A stretch of DNA of 64,000 bases from Glycine soja. Lineage: Eukaryota; Streptophyta; Magnoliopsida; Fabales; Fabaceae. The notes under the pieces were generated by a model. That model was not told the origin of the DNA and searched no databases. It saw only the letters and a list, made by a program, of their open reading frames with translations. The position numbers and the translations under genes were made by a program. Every line of letters starts with the position of its first letter. The stretch's first letter is position 1. The stretch is from assembly GCF_004193775.1 (NCBI RefSeq), contig NC_041019.1, positions 12,882,204-12,946,203 of the forward strand, given 5' to 3'. Below, piece after piece: positions 23,465-33,879 of the stretch.

Positions 23465-24167
23465 TAAAAATCAAAATAATTACAAAAGAATTTACAACAA
23501 ATGCTAACTAATTCAACTGAAACCTTTTAAAGTGTGTATTATATAATAAGGTTGAAATTTTAGGAGCTAGAATTAGCAGCCAAAGTGCCCAAAGAGCATT
23601 GAGTTTATTGAAATATTTGGTTACCTCATGCTTAAAGTAGTTTTAGGTGGACTAATGAGCAGTATGCTATGGTTGTACGAAAGTTGAGGGATGAAACAAG
23701 CTGAAATACTTTTAGCTCCCATGTTTGTTTCGGGTGAAAGTGCGATGAAAGAAATTAGGTTAAATTCAGTGTTAATTCTTTTTTTGGCATTTAAAATTTA
23801 GAATATGTCAGCAACATGAATAAATAAAATTTCCAAAATCATTCATGAATAAGTATGATTGACTTTGATACCAATTTATAGGGATTCAATCAATCAACCT
23901 AATTTGATTCTAACAGTCGATCATCAATCCTAACCACATGCTTTCTAGCCATGTAGAGGGAAATTACTGCATAAAGATGAATGAAACCCCATTGTGTTCC
24001 CATACTCAAAATCATGATGAAAACTAAGTGCGAAAGTGTACCTGGATTAGCCATAATAGAATCAACCTCCATATCTCATGCAAGACTAGCCATGGCATAT
24101 TCACACCTATTAGCCTCCCTATATATATGAATAACATAAACTGACCTCAATTGTTTCATCAAATCTG
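23465..24167. other. No gene recognised
   Basis: AT-rich flank between the copia element and the LINE remnant. The part next to 24168 may be the LINE 3' UTR on the minus strand, but no poly(A) tail or TSD could be placed. Confidence 0.45.
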
Positions 24168-25230
24168 TTATGGCTCAAACATAGGGTGCTCCAGACATGC
24201 ATCCAACTTTGCCTCCTTTTGAATGCTTTTAACAACATATTCTGAATCTACTTGCAGCAAGATATTTTTCATACCTTGATCTCTAGCAATACGCAAACCC
24301 TGTAAAACTCCCCATAACTCAGCAATAAAGGCTGAAGTGCACCCAACCTTTTTCACAAATCCTATTTACCATCTGCCATGATGATCTCGCAGGAGGCCTC
24401 TACAAGTAGCCATACCTTGTGATGATTTCAACGATCCATCTGTATTCAAGAAAAACCAACCTTGAGGAGGAGAGATCCATTTCACGTGAATTTCCTCTTT
24501 GACATAATTTCTAGAGGGATTAGATTGAAAGTGGGCAGATTTTTATTTCTTCCAAATGATGACAGATTTCTTCCCAAGGTTTGCATGTATAAACAAATGA
24601 ATCATCATGTTGTTGTATGTTCCTCCAATACCAAAAATAATAGCAAGCTGTGGCCCATAATTCAAGCCAAGGAGAATAGCCTTGAAAACCAACATCATTG
24701 TTAAGATTAAATTCTATGCAATCCTGAAATTGCATACCAAAGAAATTACTTTTAAATTCTATAGCAACAAGGTGATTCTAACTCCATAGGGTCTGTGAAC
24801 AATCTCTTAAGACATGCATAGAAGCTTCTTGAACTAAGGGACAATGACTGCAATAAAGAGAACCAATTCCCCACTTTGCAGGCTTACTTTTTGTTTCCAA
24901 TCTTCCACGAGCTACTTGCCATATGAATACTCAAGTTCCCTGAGGCACGATTAGTTTCCAAATTCTTCTCCACATAGCTGTAGTTTCTAAATTATGAAAA
25001 TTATTTATTTGTTTATAAGCACTAGACACCGAAAATTGGCCCAATTTGTGGCCTGGCCATAATCTTCGATCACTACCAGCTTTTGGATCAGGAGGAAGAA
25101 TAGTCACAATTCTCCGAACAATATTATGAGGGAAAAGAGACTCTATCATTTTCTATTCCACTCACCTTGGTCATCCACCAGATCCTTGTTCCAAGGTTGA
25201 TTTGAACAGAACAAGCGAGAAATTCCATTC
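24168..25230 (-). pseudogene. LINE (non-LTR retrotransposon) 3' remnant: zf-RVT and RNase H
   Basis: Minus strand, in order. A zf-RVT segment (LWPGHKLGQFSVSSAYKQIN, then MWRRIWKL) lies at about 25085-24950, followed by the Cys/His block (SLYCSHCPLV-EASMHVLRDC) near 24850. The linker with WATACYYFWYWRN lies near 24650. An RNase H domain follows, with a GWFFLNTDGS-like start near 24450 and SAFIAELWGVLQGL at about 24340-24300. This order is standard for the C-terminus of plant L1-type ORF2. Endonuclease and RT are absent, so the copy is 5'-truncated, and stops interrupt it. The RNase H Asp in NTDGS and Glu in AELWG are present. Confidence 0.82.
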
Positions 25231-26101
25231 CAAAAAGGGATCCTTAACACATATTTAAATGCAATGTTACTTTGTCTGATTGTGAAAGTTCCAAATGAAC
25301 CTTTCCTTCCTTACACTCATGATTCACATTGTGAATAACAAGTCGCACCCGTAACCAAAGTGCCCTACATTAAGTGCATAATAAAAGTTTATTTATTTTT
25401 TTAAGACGTGTTTAGTCTCATGTTTGTTTTGTTCCCTACAAACACTCGTGATAATGACTTATGTTCTTTAATCAAGTAGTTTATGGTTTAAATTCTAACT
25501 AATCCTTATGTATGAAATAAATCATGTCGGGAGGAGATTACTAACCTAGTGTGTGCTCATGATACCTGATAAAGATTAGTCACCACTTTCAGCAAAAATT
25601 ATTTCGTGATAACAAAAAAAAAAAACTGTTACCAAAGATATAATCAATCATGCCAAAGCATAATCAATTAAAGATGGCTATAAATGGCTTTAAATTTTTT
25701 GACCAAAGGCATACAATCATTATGCCAAAAGGCATAATTTATTATATACCTATTAATTTTTATAAAATTAAAAGTTTTAGTATTGAGCAATTTCATTTTT
25801 AGAATTGGGATAAAATTGGAATTTCATAAATGCTTAATTTTAGCTTTTTTACCTAATAATTTTAATTAAACATTTCATGTCTTTTTTACTCTCTTTTATT
25901 CCAACCAAACAACATGAATTTTCACTCTCTTCGTTCCTCTAGCTCTACCGAAACATGTACAATGTTAAGAAGGGTGAAAAGTATGCGGTAATATTTGACT
26001 CAAGAAGTCTAGTAAGCAATCAGTTGCAATGTTCAAGCATGACATCAGTTGATTTACAAAAAGGGAGGTTTAAATTTCAAAATCAAAACATTGTTTGTTT
26101 C
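25231..26101. other. No gene recognised
   Basis: Flank between the LINE remnant and the Tat-type element, AT-rich, no reading frame of note. Confidence 0.5.
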
Positions 26102-26647
26102 TATACTGTTTAGGGTCTACAAAATACATGTGTCAAGCAACATGGCACTCTAATGCACATGTCAATCCTCCATGTCAACCCTGACACAAGAGCACGAAAG
26201 TTAAGCCCTTAAGAAGTCAGGTTCTCAACCCACAGGTTATCTCTAACTACTTATTATTTGAATATATTGCTATATCTTTATCTCGTGGTAGGTACCTAAT
26301 TATCTATAAGGTAAGACATTATCTATAAGTCACAATTATCTACTAGCTATTGTCTACAAATTGGTAATTATCTGCAAGGGTTGTTACATCATCGTAACAT
26401 CCCCTACAAATAAGGACCTGTAGCTTTCACTCAACTTTATAAGTACTAGGTTCCATCTCACTCTTTTCATACTCACTCTCATTCTCCTAACTCACGTACT
26501 TACTTGAGGGTCAAAGTTCTTTGTTTTGTAGGACTCCCCTCTTGTCCTCTTAACAAAAGCTACCCTCAGTATGACATGCGAGTTCTTGAAGTCCACCTTA
26601 GCCACGTCTACCTTGACGTGGGACAGCTCTGAATTTTGGTAAGTACA
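26102..26647 (+). repeat. 5' LTR of the Tat-type element
   Basis: Aligns over its length with 39792-40315; shared blocks include TACAAAATACATGTGTCAAGC-like sequence, TTATTTGAATATATTG and TTTTGGTAAGTACA at the end. The initial TG is mutated to TA. A TATA-like CTTTATAAGTACTAGG lies near 26438. Confidence 0.88.
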
Positions 26648-26670
26648 TTTGATGCCCACCGTGGGGCCGT
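26648..26670 (+). other. Probable primer binding site of the Tat-type element
   Basis: TTTGATGCCCACCGTGGGG directly follows the 5' LTR end, where the tRNA primer site is expected. I do not name the tRNA. Confidence 0.6.
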
Positions 26671-27319
26671 AGTAAAACATACCCCGCGACCTCTCCTTTT
26701 CACCTATGGTTAGCATACAATTTGGCCTTAGACACTAGTCCCCTTTCGAAGGCTCGAATCCTCTTCCAACAACCATGACAGATATTGATACTCTCCAACA
26801 GCTCCGAGCCTGGATTGTGGAGATGGAGCAACACCATGAAGAGGAGCTTAGAAAGCTAAAAGTTGACCACGATCAACTGAAGGCTCATGTCAAACGCCCC
26901 CAAGGAAAAGAGCACTTATCTCACACATTGCTTGAACGCACTCAAGGGAAATCACACCCCTGATACACACTCAAGATGATCCTTCTCTCTCCTACATACA
27001 CCGTCGTGAAGGGAAGACTACTCGCTGACACCCTTTTGTCAATCGCATAATGGAAGTTGACATTCCCCTAGGTTAGAAACCACTCAACCTAGAGCAGTAT
27101 GATGGAACCACTGATCCAGATGAACATTTAGATGCTTTCTTCATCTAGGCGAATCTATACACCAATGACGATGCAATCTTGTGTCGTGTCTTCTTAACCT
27201 CCCTTAAAGGGGCAACATTAACCTGATATGATGGAATCCTTCAAAGTCCATCGATAGCTTCAACACTCTTGTTGAGCGCTTCAGTTCATAATATGCAACA
27301 AGTAGGTCACTGCGCATGA

Positions 27320-28966
27320 TGTAGAAGCAAAGCTTCATGATGAATCAAGAGTGATTCAAAGATGTTTTGATGATAACAATGATGATAACAAAAGATGATG
27401 ACAAAGGTGATGAAAAAAAGCTCAAAGGTTAATCAAAGAATGAGTTCAAGATGTTCAAGATAGAATCAAGAACACTTCAAGATTCAAGAGGAAAGTTGAA
27501 TTCAAGAATCAAGAATCAAGAATCAAGAATCAAGAGATCAAGACTCAAGACTCAAGATTCAAGAATCAAGAGAAGGCTTAATCAAGATAAGTATGAAAAA
27601 GTTTTCTCAAAAATCGAGTAGCACATGGATTTTTCTCAAAAACATGTTTACCAAAGAGTTTTTACTCTCTGGTAATCGATTACCAGATTGTTGTAATCGA
27701 TTACCAGTAGCAAAATGGATTTGAAAAAAGTTTTCAAACTGAATTTACAACGTTCCAATTAATTTCAAAAAGCTGTAATCGATTACAATGTTTTGGTAAT
27801 CGATTACCAGTGCCTTTGAACGTTGAAATTCAAATTCAAATGTGAAGAGTCACATCCTTTCACATAAAAGCCTTGTGTAATCGATTACACTGATTTGGTA
27901 ATCGATTACCAGTGATTGTTTCTGAATAAATCAAAAGATGTAACTCTTCAAAAGGTTTTTGACTTTTTCAAATTGGTTTTAAGTTTTTCTAAAATTTATA
28001 ACTCTTCTAAATGGTTGTCTTGACCAGACATGGAGAGTCTATAAAAGCAAGACTTTGTTTTGCATTTCAATCATCTTGAACACTTATTCATACAATCCTT
28101 TACAATCCTTGAATCTCTTTGAACTTCTTTCTTCTTCTTTGTACCAAAAGCTTTTCAAAGTTTTATGGTTTTCCAAAACTTGAAAACATGTGCTATTCAT
28201 CTTTTTATTCTCTTCTCCCTTTGCCAAAAAGAATTCGCCAAGGACTAACCGCCTGAATTCTTTTTGTGTCTCTCTTCTCCCTTTTCCAAAAGAACGAAGG
28301 ACTAACCGCCTGAATTCTTTTGTGTCTCCCTTCTCCCTTGTCAAAGAATTCAAAACGACACAGTCTAAGAGTTCTTTTGATTCTACCCTTTCCCTTATAC
28401 AAAAGTATTAAAAGGACTAACCGCCTGAGAATTCTTTTGTATCCCCATTCACAAAGTATCAAAGGTTTAACCGCCTGAGATATTTGTCTTAACACATTGG
28501 AGGGTACATCCTTTGTGGTAGAAGTAGAGGATACATCTACTTGGGTTTGACTGAGAACAAGAGAGGGTACATCTCTTGTGGATTAGTTCTAGTAGAGGGT
28601 ACATCCACTAGGTTCAAAGAGAACAAGGGAGGGTACATCCCTTGTGGATCTTTGCTTGTAAAACGATTTTTACAAGGTTGAAAGAAATCTCAAGGACTGC
28701 AGGTCGCTTGGGGACTGGATGTAGGCACGGGTTGTTGCCGAACCAGTATAAAAACTCTTGTGTGTTTGTTTCCTTCTTCCCTACTCTTTTACTTTCCGCT
28801 GTGCATTTAATTTCCGCTTTTACTTTCTGTTAAGTTTATCTTCTACTCCTCATTCTCTTAACAATTTAGTAAAAGCCTTAGTAGAGTAATTTTTAATTAG
28901 TAAAAGTTTAGAAATAATTAATTCAACCCCCCCTTCTTAATTATTCTAAGGCCACTCGATCCAACA
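27320..28966 (+). mobile_element. Solo LTR (family S2, copy 1) inserted in gag
   Basis: A 1647-bp segment from TGTAGAAGC to GATCCAACA, flanked by exact TSDs CATGA at 27315-27319 and 28967-28971. Rich in ATCAAG runs at 27470-27590. Six TAATCGATTA-type palindromes lie between about 27670 and 27915. Two series of hairpins lie at 28225-28487 and 28494-28675. TATA-like CTATAAAAGCAAGAC lies near 28040. Same family as 50667-53963 and 51705-53323. Confidence 0.93.
28225..28675 (+). other. Serial hairpins with constant loops, LTR family S2 copy 1
   Basis: Class I: 12-bp stem CAAAAAGAATTC/GAATTCTTTTTG (28225-28266), 8-bp CAAAAGAA/TTCTTTTG (28287-28322), 9-bp ATACAAAAG/CTTTTGTAT (28397-28442) and ACAAAGTATC/GATATTTGT (28451-28487, one bulge). 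All enclose the same AAGGACTAACCGCCTGA-type loop. Class II: stems AAGTAGA/TCTACTT, ACAAGAGA/TCTCTTGT, CTAGTAGA/TCCACTAG (one mismatch) and ACAAGGGA/TCCCTTGT between 28520 and 28644, each around a GGGTACA-type loop. A near-palindrome ends the series at 28653-28675. Confidence 0.8.
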
Positions 28967-29587
28967 CATGACCTCTGCCGCCTTGGCCAATCTGTGACAA
29001 GCAGATGAAATCTCTCCAAAAATTCATGGACAAATTTGGACACATTGCTATCTAGATCTAAAATCTCAACCCAAAGGTAACACTACACTTGATGCTTCTC
29101 GCTCTACAGTTTGTAAGTTTGTGGATAGTCTGTGCAAAAAAACCCTAGTAGCATGGATAAGTTGCACGAATGAGCCAAATGCTACATCTAGATAGAAGAG
29201 ATTTTCAGGTTTAAGAACGAGGTCTGACAAGCCGGAAAAAAGTGCAAAAAGCAAGAAGGAAGTACCAAGACTGACTCACACAAGTCGAACAGGAGGCACA
29301 AGTCAGACAAACGCCAACCTCTCCCAAAAGGGCCCATGTATGAGCGTTATACACCCCTAATGGCTAACCGCACTATTATCCTTGAGGAAGCCTTTAACAT
29401 GGAGGTGCCTATGAAGCTACCTCCATCACTTCCTCCCAGGCCGGGGTTAGATAGGACCAAATACTACAGATACCATCAAAGTTATGGTCATAATACAGAG
29501 GACTATTGGGCCCTAAAAGACAAGATAGAAGAGCTTACAGAAGCTGGGTACCTAGCCAAGTTCGTAATGAGGCCAGACAACCACTAA

Positions 29588-29830
29588 ACAGGAGCTGGAC
29601 TTGGAGGACACCAAGAGAATTAGCATAGGAATCACGACGCCAACAGAAGAAGGCACATAGCAGAAGATCGAAGGAGACAGAGACACCACCAATAGAGACG
29701 AGAGCGAAAACCTCATCAAGAATAGGAGAATGAGCCCGCCCACCAAATTAAAGGTGTAATCAACACTATTGCAGACATATTTTTTTATGGAGGGTAGTCC
29801 AGTCAGTCCCACAAGTGCCACCTCCACTCC
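29588..29830 (+). other. Tat gag-protease linker, decayed
   Basis: Charged, low-complexity linker (AEDRRRQRHHQ-like in one frame), with stops. Joins gag to the protease region. Confidence 0.5.
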
Positions 29831-30364
29831 ATCCGAGACATCAACATCAACTGTGTCGACCTACCATCCCCACGAAGTCTCCCTCCTATCATTTTCACTG
29901 ATAGAGACTTCAAAGGTACCAACCATATCAACAAGACAACCCCATGGTTGTCTCCATTGTAATTTCCAACTTTATGGTGTCCAAGGTCCTCATTGACCAG
30001 GGCAATTCCACCGGCATCTTATACTAGAAAAAAATTCCAGAGACTTGAAATCTCGCTTGATACAGTCCATCCTCACTCTGGACCTTTCCTTGGCTTTGTA
30101 GGAGAAAAAGTAGAGACCAGAGGCTATGTTGACCTAATGACAACCTTCGGTCAAGGCCAACTCCCATGGAGCTTTACAATCATCTATTTAATCGTTGATG
30201 CAAGCACCTCTTACTTTGCTTTGATTGGCAGGAAAACACTCAATGAGCTTGGAGCCATCGTCTCCACACCGCATCTAAAGATGAAGTTCCCTACCCTAAC
30301 GGGGGAGATCGTGATTGCAAGGCAGATCAAAAGCAGGCATGGCAGTGCTACGTTGAAAGCCTGA
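29831..30364 (+). pseudogene. Tat-type retropepsin (aspartic protease), broken
   Basis: The active-site segment reads LIDQGNSTGILY at about 29990-30025 (retropepsin Asp-x-Gly-Ser type; here Asp-Gln-Gly-Asn-Ser). It continues with GFVGEKVETRGYVDL, IIYLIVDASTSYFALIGR and LGAIVSTPHLKMKFPT, the conserved flap-to-C-terminal order. The catalytic Asp is present. The active-site segment and the downstream open stretch (29993-30364) are in different frames, and a stop lies near 30030. In the intact family this cleaves the polyprotein. Confidence 0.78.
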
Positions 30365-30760
30365 AGGTGGCACCCTATCCTCTCACCAGGGAGCCTGCTA
30401 GGACTCACCGCACAACAGGTGATGACACTAAAGTCGTGAGCATGGACAAAGGGTCTCTAGTCCAAGCCCTGATTGTCTACCTAGCAAGCTAGGACGATGT
30501 ATTCGATGTAGATCCTTGTGACGACACTGCTGATAGTGGCCCAAAGCCTATAAAGGAACTCGTCAAATTACAACTCGGACCCAAACCCGGGCAGTGTATG
30601 TAGCTCAACAGGGACCTCACCAGCCATGAACATAGACATATAGCAGATGCCCTACACAGGAATAAGGACCTATTCGCATGGTAGCCATCTGACATGTTGA
30701 GAATCCACCCCAATATTTTATGCCATAATCAATCACTAGGCCAAAATAGTATCTCAGAAG
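30365..30760 (+). pseudogene. Tat protease-RT linker, decayed
   Basis: Reads as a Pro/Asp-rich linker with LFAW-like block (NKDLFAW near 30660) leading into RT. Interrupted by stops. Confidence 0.55.
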
Positions 30761-31997
30761 AAGAGGAATATGGGAGAAGAACAACACAAAGTAGTTAAAG
30801 AGGAGGTGGACAAGTTCCTCAAAGCCAACTTCATCAGAGAATTTAGGTACACTACCTGGCTTTCCAACATCGTCATGGTAAGAAAAGTCAATGGTAAATG
30901 GCAAATATGCATCGATTACACTAATCTCAACAGGGTGTGTCCCAAGGACGTGTAACCTTTGCCCAATATTGACAGGTTAGTTAATGGAGTGTCCAGGTTC
31001 CAAGTACTAAGCTTCCTAGATGCTTATTCAGGGTACAATCAGATCTGGATGCATTTCCCAAACGAAGAGAAAATGACATTTCTGCTACAGGGTCATGCCT
31101 TTTGGCCTAAAAAATGCAAGTGCCACATATAAGAGACTAATGGATCGGATCTTCAAACAACAAATCAAACAAAATGTTGAGGTCTACATCGACGACATGG
31201 TCGCTAAATCCCATAGCATAGCCCAACATGTGGTTGACTTGAAAGAAGTATTTGGAGAAATCCGCAAATATGACATGCACCTTAACCTGAAAAAATACAC
31301 TTTCGGGGTTGGCGAAGGCAAGTTCCTTGGTTTTATGATCACATGTTGGGGAATAGAAGCCAACCCCGATAAATACACAAAAATACTAGAGATGTATAGT
31401 TCTACCAACATCTAGGAAGTCCCAAAGCTAAATGGTAGACTAGCATCCCTATCCAGGTTCCTCCCAAAGCTCGGCAAAAAAGAGAAGCCATTCTACAAGT
31501 TGCTCAAGAAAACTGAGCCATTTCTATGGGACGAGGCTTGCGAACATGCCTTCTTGGCCTTCAAAAAGACCATCGCTACACCACCAATCCTAAGTCAACC
31601 CAGGCCAGGAGAACCACTACTCTTATATCTCTTCATAGATGACGAAGCTATCAGCTCAACTCTCATACAAGAGGAAGGGAAACACCGACTTCCCATCTAT
31701 TTCACCAGCCGCATACTCCATGATGGTGAGAAGCGCTACCAAATGATAGAGAAGGTGGCACTAACACTTTTTACCTTGACCCGACATCTCAGGCCATACT
31801 TTCAAAGTCACCAAGTTATAGTCAAGATGAACTACCCCCATCAACCAGGTTTTGCGAAAGCTTAAATTAGCAGGAAGGATGATAGCCTGGTTCGTAGAAC
31901 TTTCAGAGTTCAATCTCCAGTACGAACCCCACGGCCCCATGAAGACACAATTCACGGTAGACTTTCTGATAGAATTTGCTGGAAACGACCAAACCAT
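30761..31997 (+). pseudogene. Tat-type reverse transcriptase and RNase H, broken
   Basis: RT blocks in order: KVVKEEVDKFLKANFIRE, NGKWQICIDYTNLN, LDAYSGYNQI, a frameshift near 31095, MPFGLKNASATYKRLMD, the active-site VYIDDMVAKS (about 31181-31208) and KFLGFMIT. The connection and RNase H part follows (FLPKLGKKEKPFYKLLKK, then LLLYLFIDDEAISSTLIQEE, YFTSRIL and MIEKVALTLFTLTRHL). A further frame change lies near 31855. The two catalytic Asp of the IDDM box remain. Stops at 30953 and 31413 also break it. In an intact element this copies the RNA genome and removes RNA from hybrids. Confidence 0.85.
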
Positions 31998-32544
31998 CCA
32001 AGACTGGTGGAGCCTCTATGTTAATGATGCATCCAACGTGAAGGGAAGCAAGGTAGGAATCATCCTTGAAGGCCCTAAAAATATCACTCTAGAGCAAGCC
32101 CTCAACTTCAAAGCCTCAAACAACCAAGCTGAGTATGAGGCACTTATAGCAGGCCTAAAACTAGCAAGAGAAGTCGGGGACAAGAAGCTACGATGCTACA
32201 CCGACTCGCAACTTGTCCATGGGAAAATTTCCAAGAGATACTAGACCAAGGAAACAATGTTGCTCAAGTACTACTACATCGCCAAAACTCTCATTGAAAC
32301 CTTTGAATGCTTTGAGATGTACTACATACACAGGGAGAGCAACACCAAAGCAGAGCTGCTCTCCAAGCTGGCCAACACCAAAAAGGTTGAGCACCTCAAG
32401 ACTATCATCCAAGAGACGCTCCAAACTCCCACCATAAACACTGAGGAAGTTATAGCTGGAGAAGAGGAGGAACCAGACTGGATGACCCCCTACAAGAATT
32501 TCCTAATTTGGGGGGTGTTGCCACCAGATGAGAGCAAAGCCTGA
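31998..32544 (+). pseudogene. Second (archaeal-type) RNase H of the Tat element, mutated
   Basis: LYVNDASNVKGSKVGIILEG begins the domain, followed by NNQAEYEALIAGLKLA (Glu kept), RCYTDSQLVHGKI (Asp kept) and IHRESNTKAELLSKLA. The first catalytic Asp is expected where Asn is read at 32023-32025, and the following Gly is Asp; both fit G-to-A changes. A stop at 32242 interrupts it. The duplicated RNase H is a hallmark of the Tat branch. Confidence 0.82.
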
Positions 32545-33695
32545 TGCCTAAAATGGAAGACCATCTACTATGTTATTCTTGATGGCAAGCTATTCAAAAG
32601 AGGGTCGACAACACCCTTACTCAAATGCCTAAATAGCCAACAGGAAGACTATGCCATGAAAGAGCTTCATGAAGGGATCTACGGTCTCTATACTGGGGGA
32701 TGCTCCCTTGCAACCAAAGTAGTGTGTGCCAGCTACTATTGGCTGACACTCAGGGTTGACACCCTTGATTTCACAAAGAGATGTAGACGATGCCAAGAGT
32801 TTGCAGACATTCCAAGCATCCCTTCTAACAATTTTCACAGCTTGAGCTCCCCTTGGCCCTTTGCTATGTGGGGAATGAACATTCTGGGACCGCTGCCAAA
32901 AGCCTTAGGAACAGTCAAATATTTACTAGTCGCTATCGACTACTTCACCAAGTGGATCGAGGAAAGACCATTGCGAGAAATTATAGACAATGAGGTGGAG
33001 AAGTTCACGTGGAAACACCTCATATACAAGTATGGCCTCCCTTATGCCATTGTCATCGACAACGACACCCAATTCAAAGCTTAGGCTTATTAAGACTTCC
33101 TGACAAGGCTAGGTGTGAAGCACCTAGTAACCTCTGTCGAACATCCCTAGACCAACAGTCGGGCAGAGGCAGCCAATAGAGTCATCCTTTGGGCCCTGTG
33201 CACTAGACTCAACAAGTCTAAGGGTCCGTGGAAGGAGGAACTCCCCAGTATACTCTGGGCCTATCATTGTTAACCCTAGACAATGACCAAAAAAATTCTT
33301 TTCCGACTCACATATGGCATAAACACCATGATCCCTGTCGAAGTCAGGGAATCGTCAACAAGGAGATTGTTGTTCTAGCAACAAAAAAAATGAAGAAAAC
33401 ATGAGGGTAGAACATAAGACAACCGATGACGTCCAAGAGGTGGCCAAAATCAAAGAAGAGGGTACCAAGCTCCAAGCATCAAGGAGATACAACCTTAAGT
33501 TTCAACCTCAAGCCTTTTAACCTGGCGACCTCGTCTGGCGAGTCCGAGGTGAAGCCAAAAAAGATCCTCGAGCAGGAAAGCTTGGTCCCAACTAGGAAGG
33601 CCCCTTCAGGGTCGTAACAAGCCTATACAATGGAGCCTATAGGAACTAGATGGAAAATATATTCCAAGAACATGGAGCACTACCTATCTAAAGAT
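32545..33695 (+). pseudogene. Tat-type integrase, broken, with catalytic changes
   Basis: Zinc-binding region: ELHEGIYG at 32662 and CRRCQEF near 32790. The second zinc His is replaced by Tyr at 32689-32691 (C-to-T type). Catalytic core: WGMNILGPLPK has Asn (32878-32880) where the first Asp of the DDE triad is expected; VIDNDTQF keeps the second Asp; EAANRVI keeps the Glu. The C-terminal region (LCTRLNKSKGPW, then RLTYGINTMIPVEV) runs to about 33695 with several stops and frame changes. Such an enzyme would not join DNA ends. Confidence 0.85.
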
Positions 33696-33879
33696 CCCCT
33701 CGGCTTTTCTACTAAAGTTCCAAGACCGGGTGTTGTACTCTTTTTCCTACTCAAGTCTTTTGAGAGGTTTTAGCGAGGCATATCCGGGTAACGAAGGGAA
33801 TTTGTACTCAACTGAAAACATTGAATAAAGCTTATCTCCCTTCAGTTTTTTTAATTTTCTTATGTCAACTTTAGCAAAG

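Larger units (their letters stand above)
26775..29587 (+). pseudogene. Tat-type gag, split by a solo LTR and broken
   Basis: Reads from about 26775 (a coiled-coil-like start, VEMEQHHEEELRKLKVDHDQ). The retrotransposon gag core follows at about 27050-27310: LNLEQYDGTTDPDEHLDAFF and ANLYTNDDAILCRVFLTSLKG. It is interrupted at 27319/28967 by a 1647-bp solo LTR with TSD CATGA, resumes as TSAALANL, and ends with a Tat gag tail (GPMYERYTPL, then KYYRYHQSYGHNTEDYWALK with a CCHC-like patch lacking one Cys) near 29587. Several stops and at least one frame change are present. The Cys-to-Tyr replacement in the knuckle would probably abolish zinc binding. Confidence 0.82.

Noticed and set aside
27470..27590. 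ATCAAGA-type runs as a separate satellite
   Set aside because: They recur at the same place in all S2 LTR copies, so they are part of the LTR.
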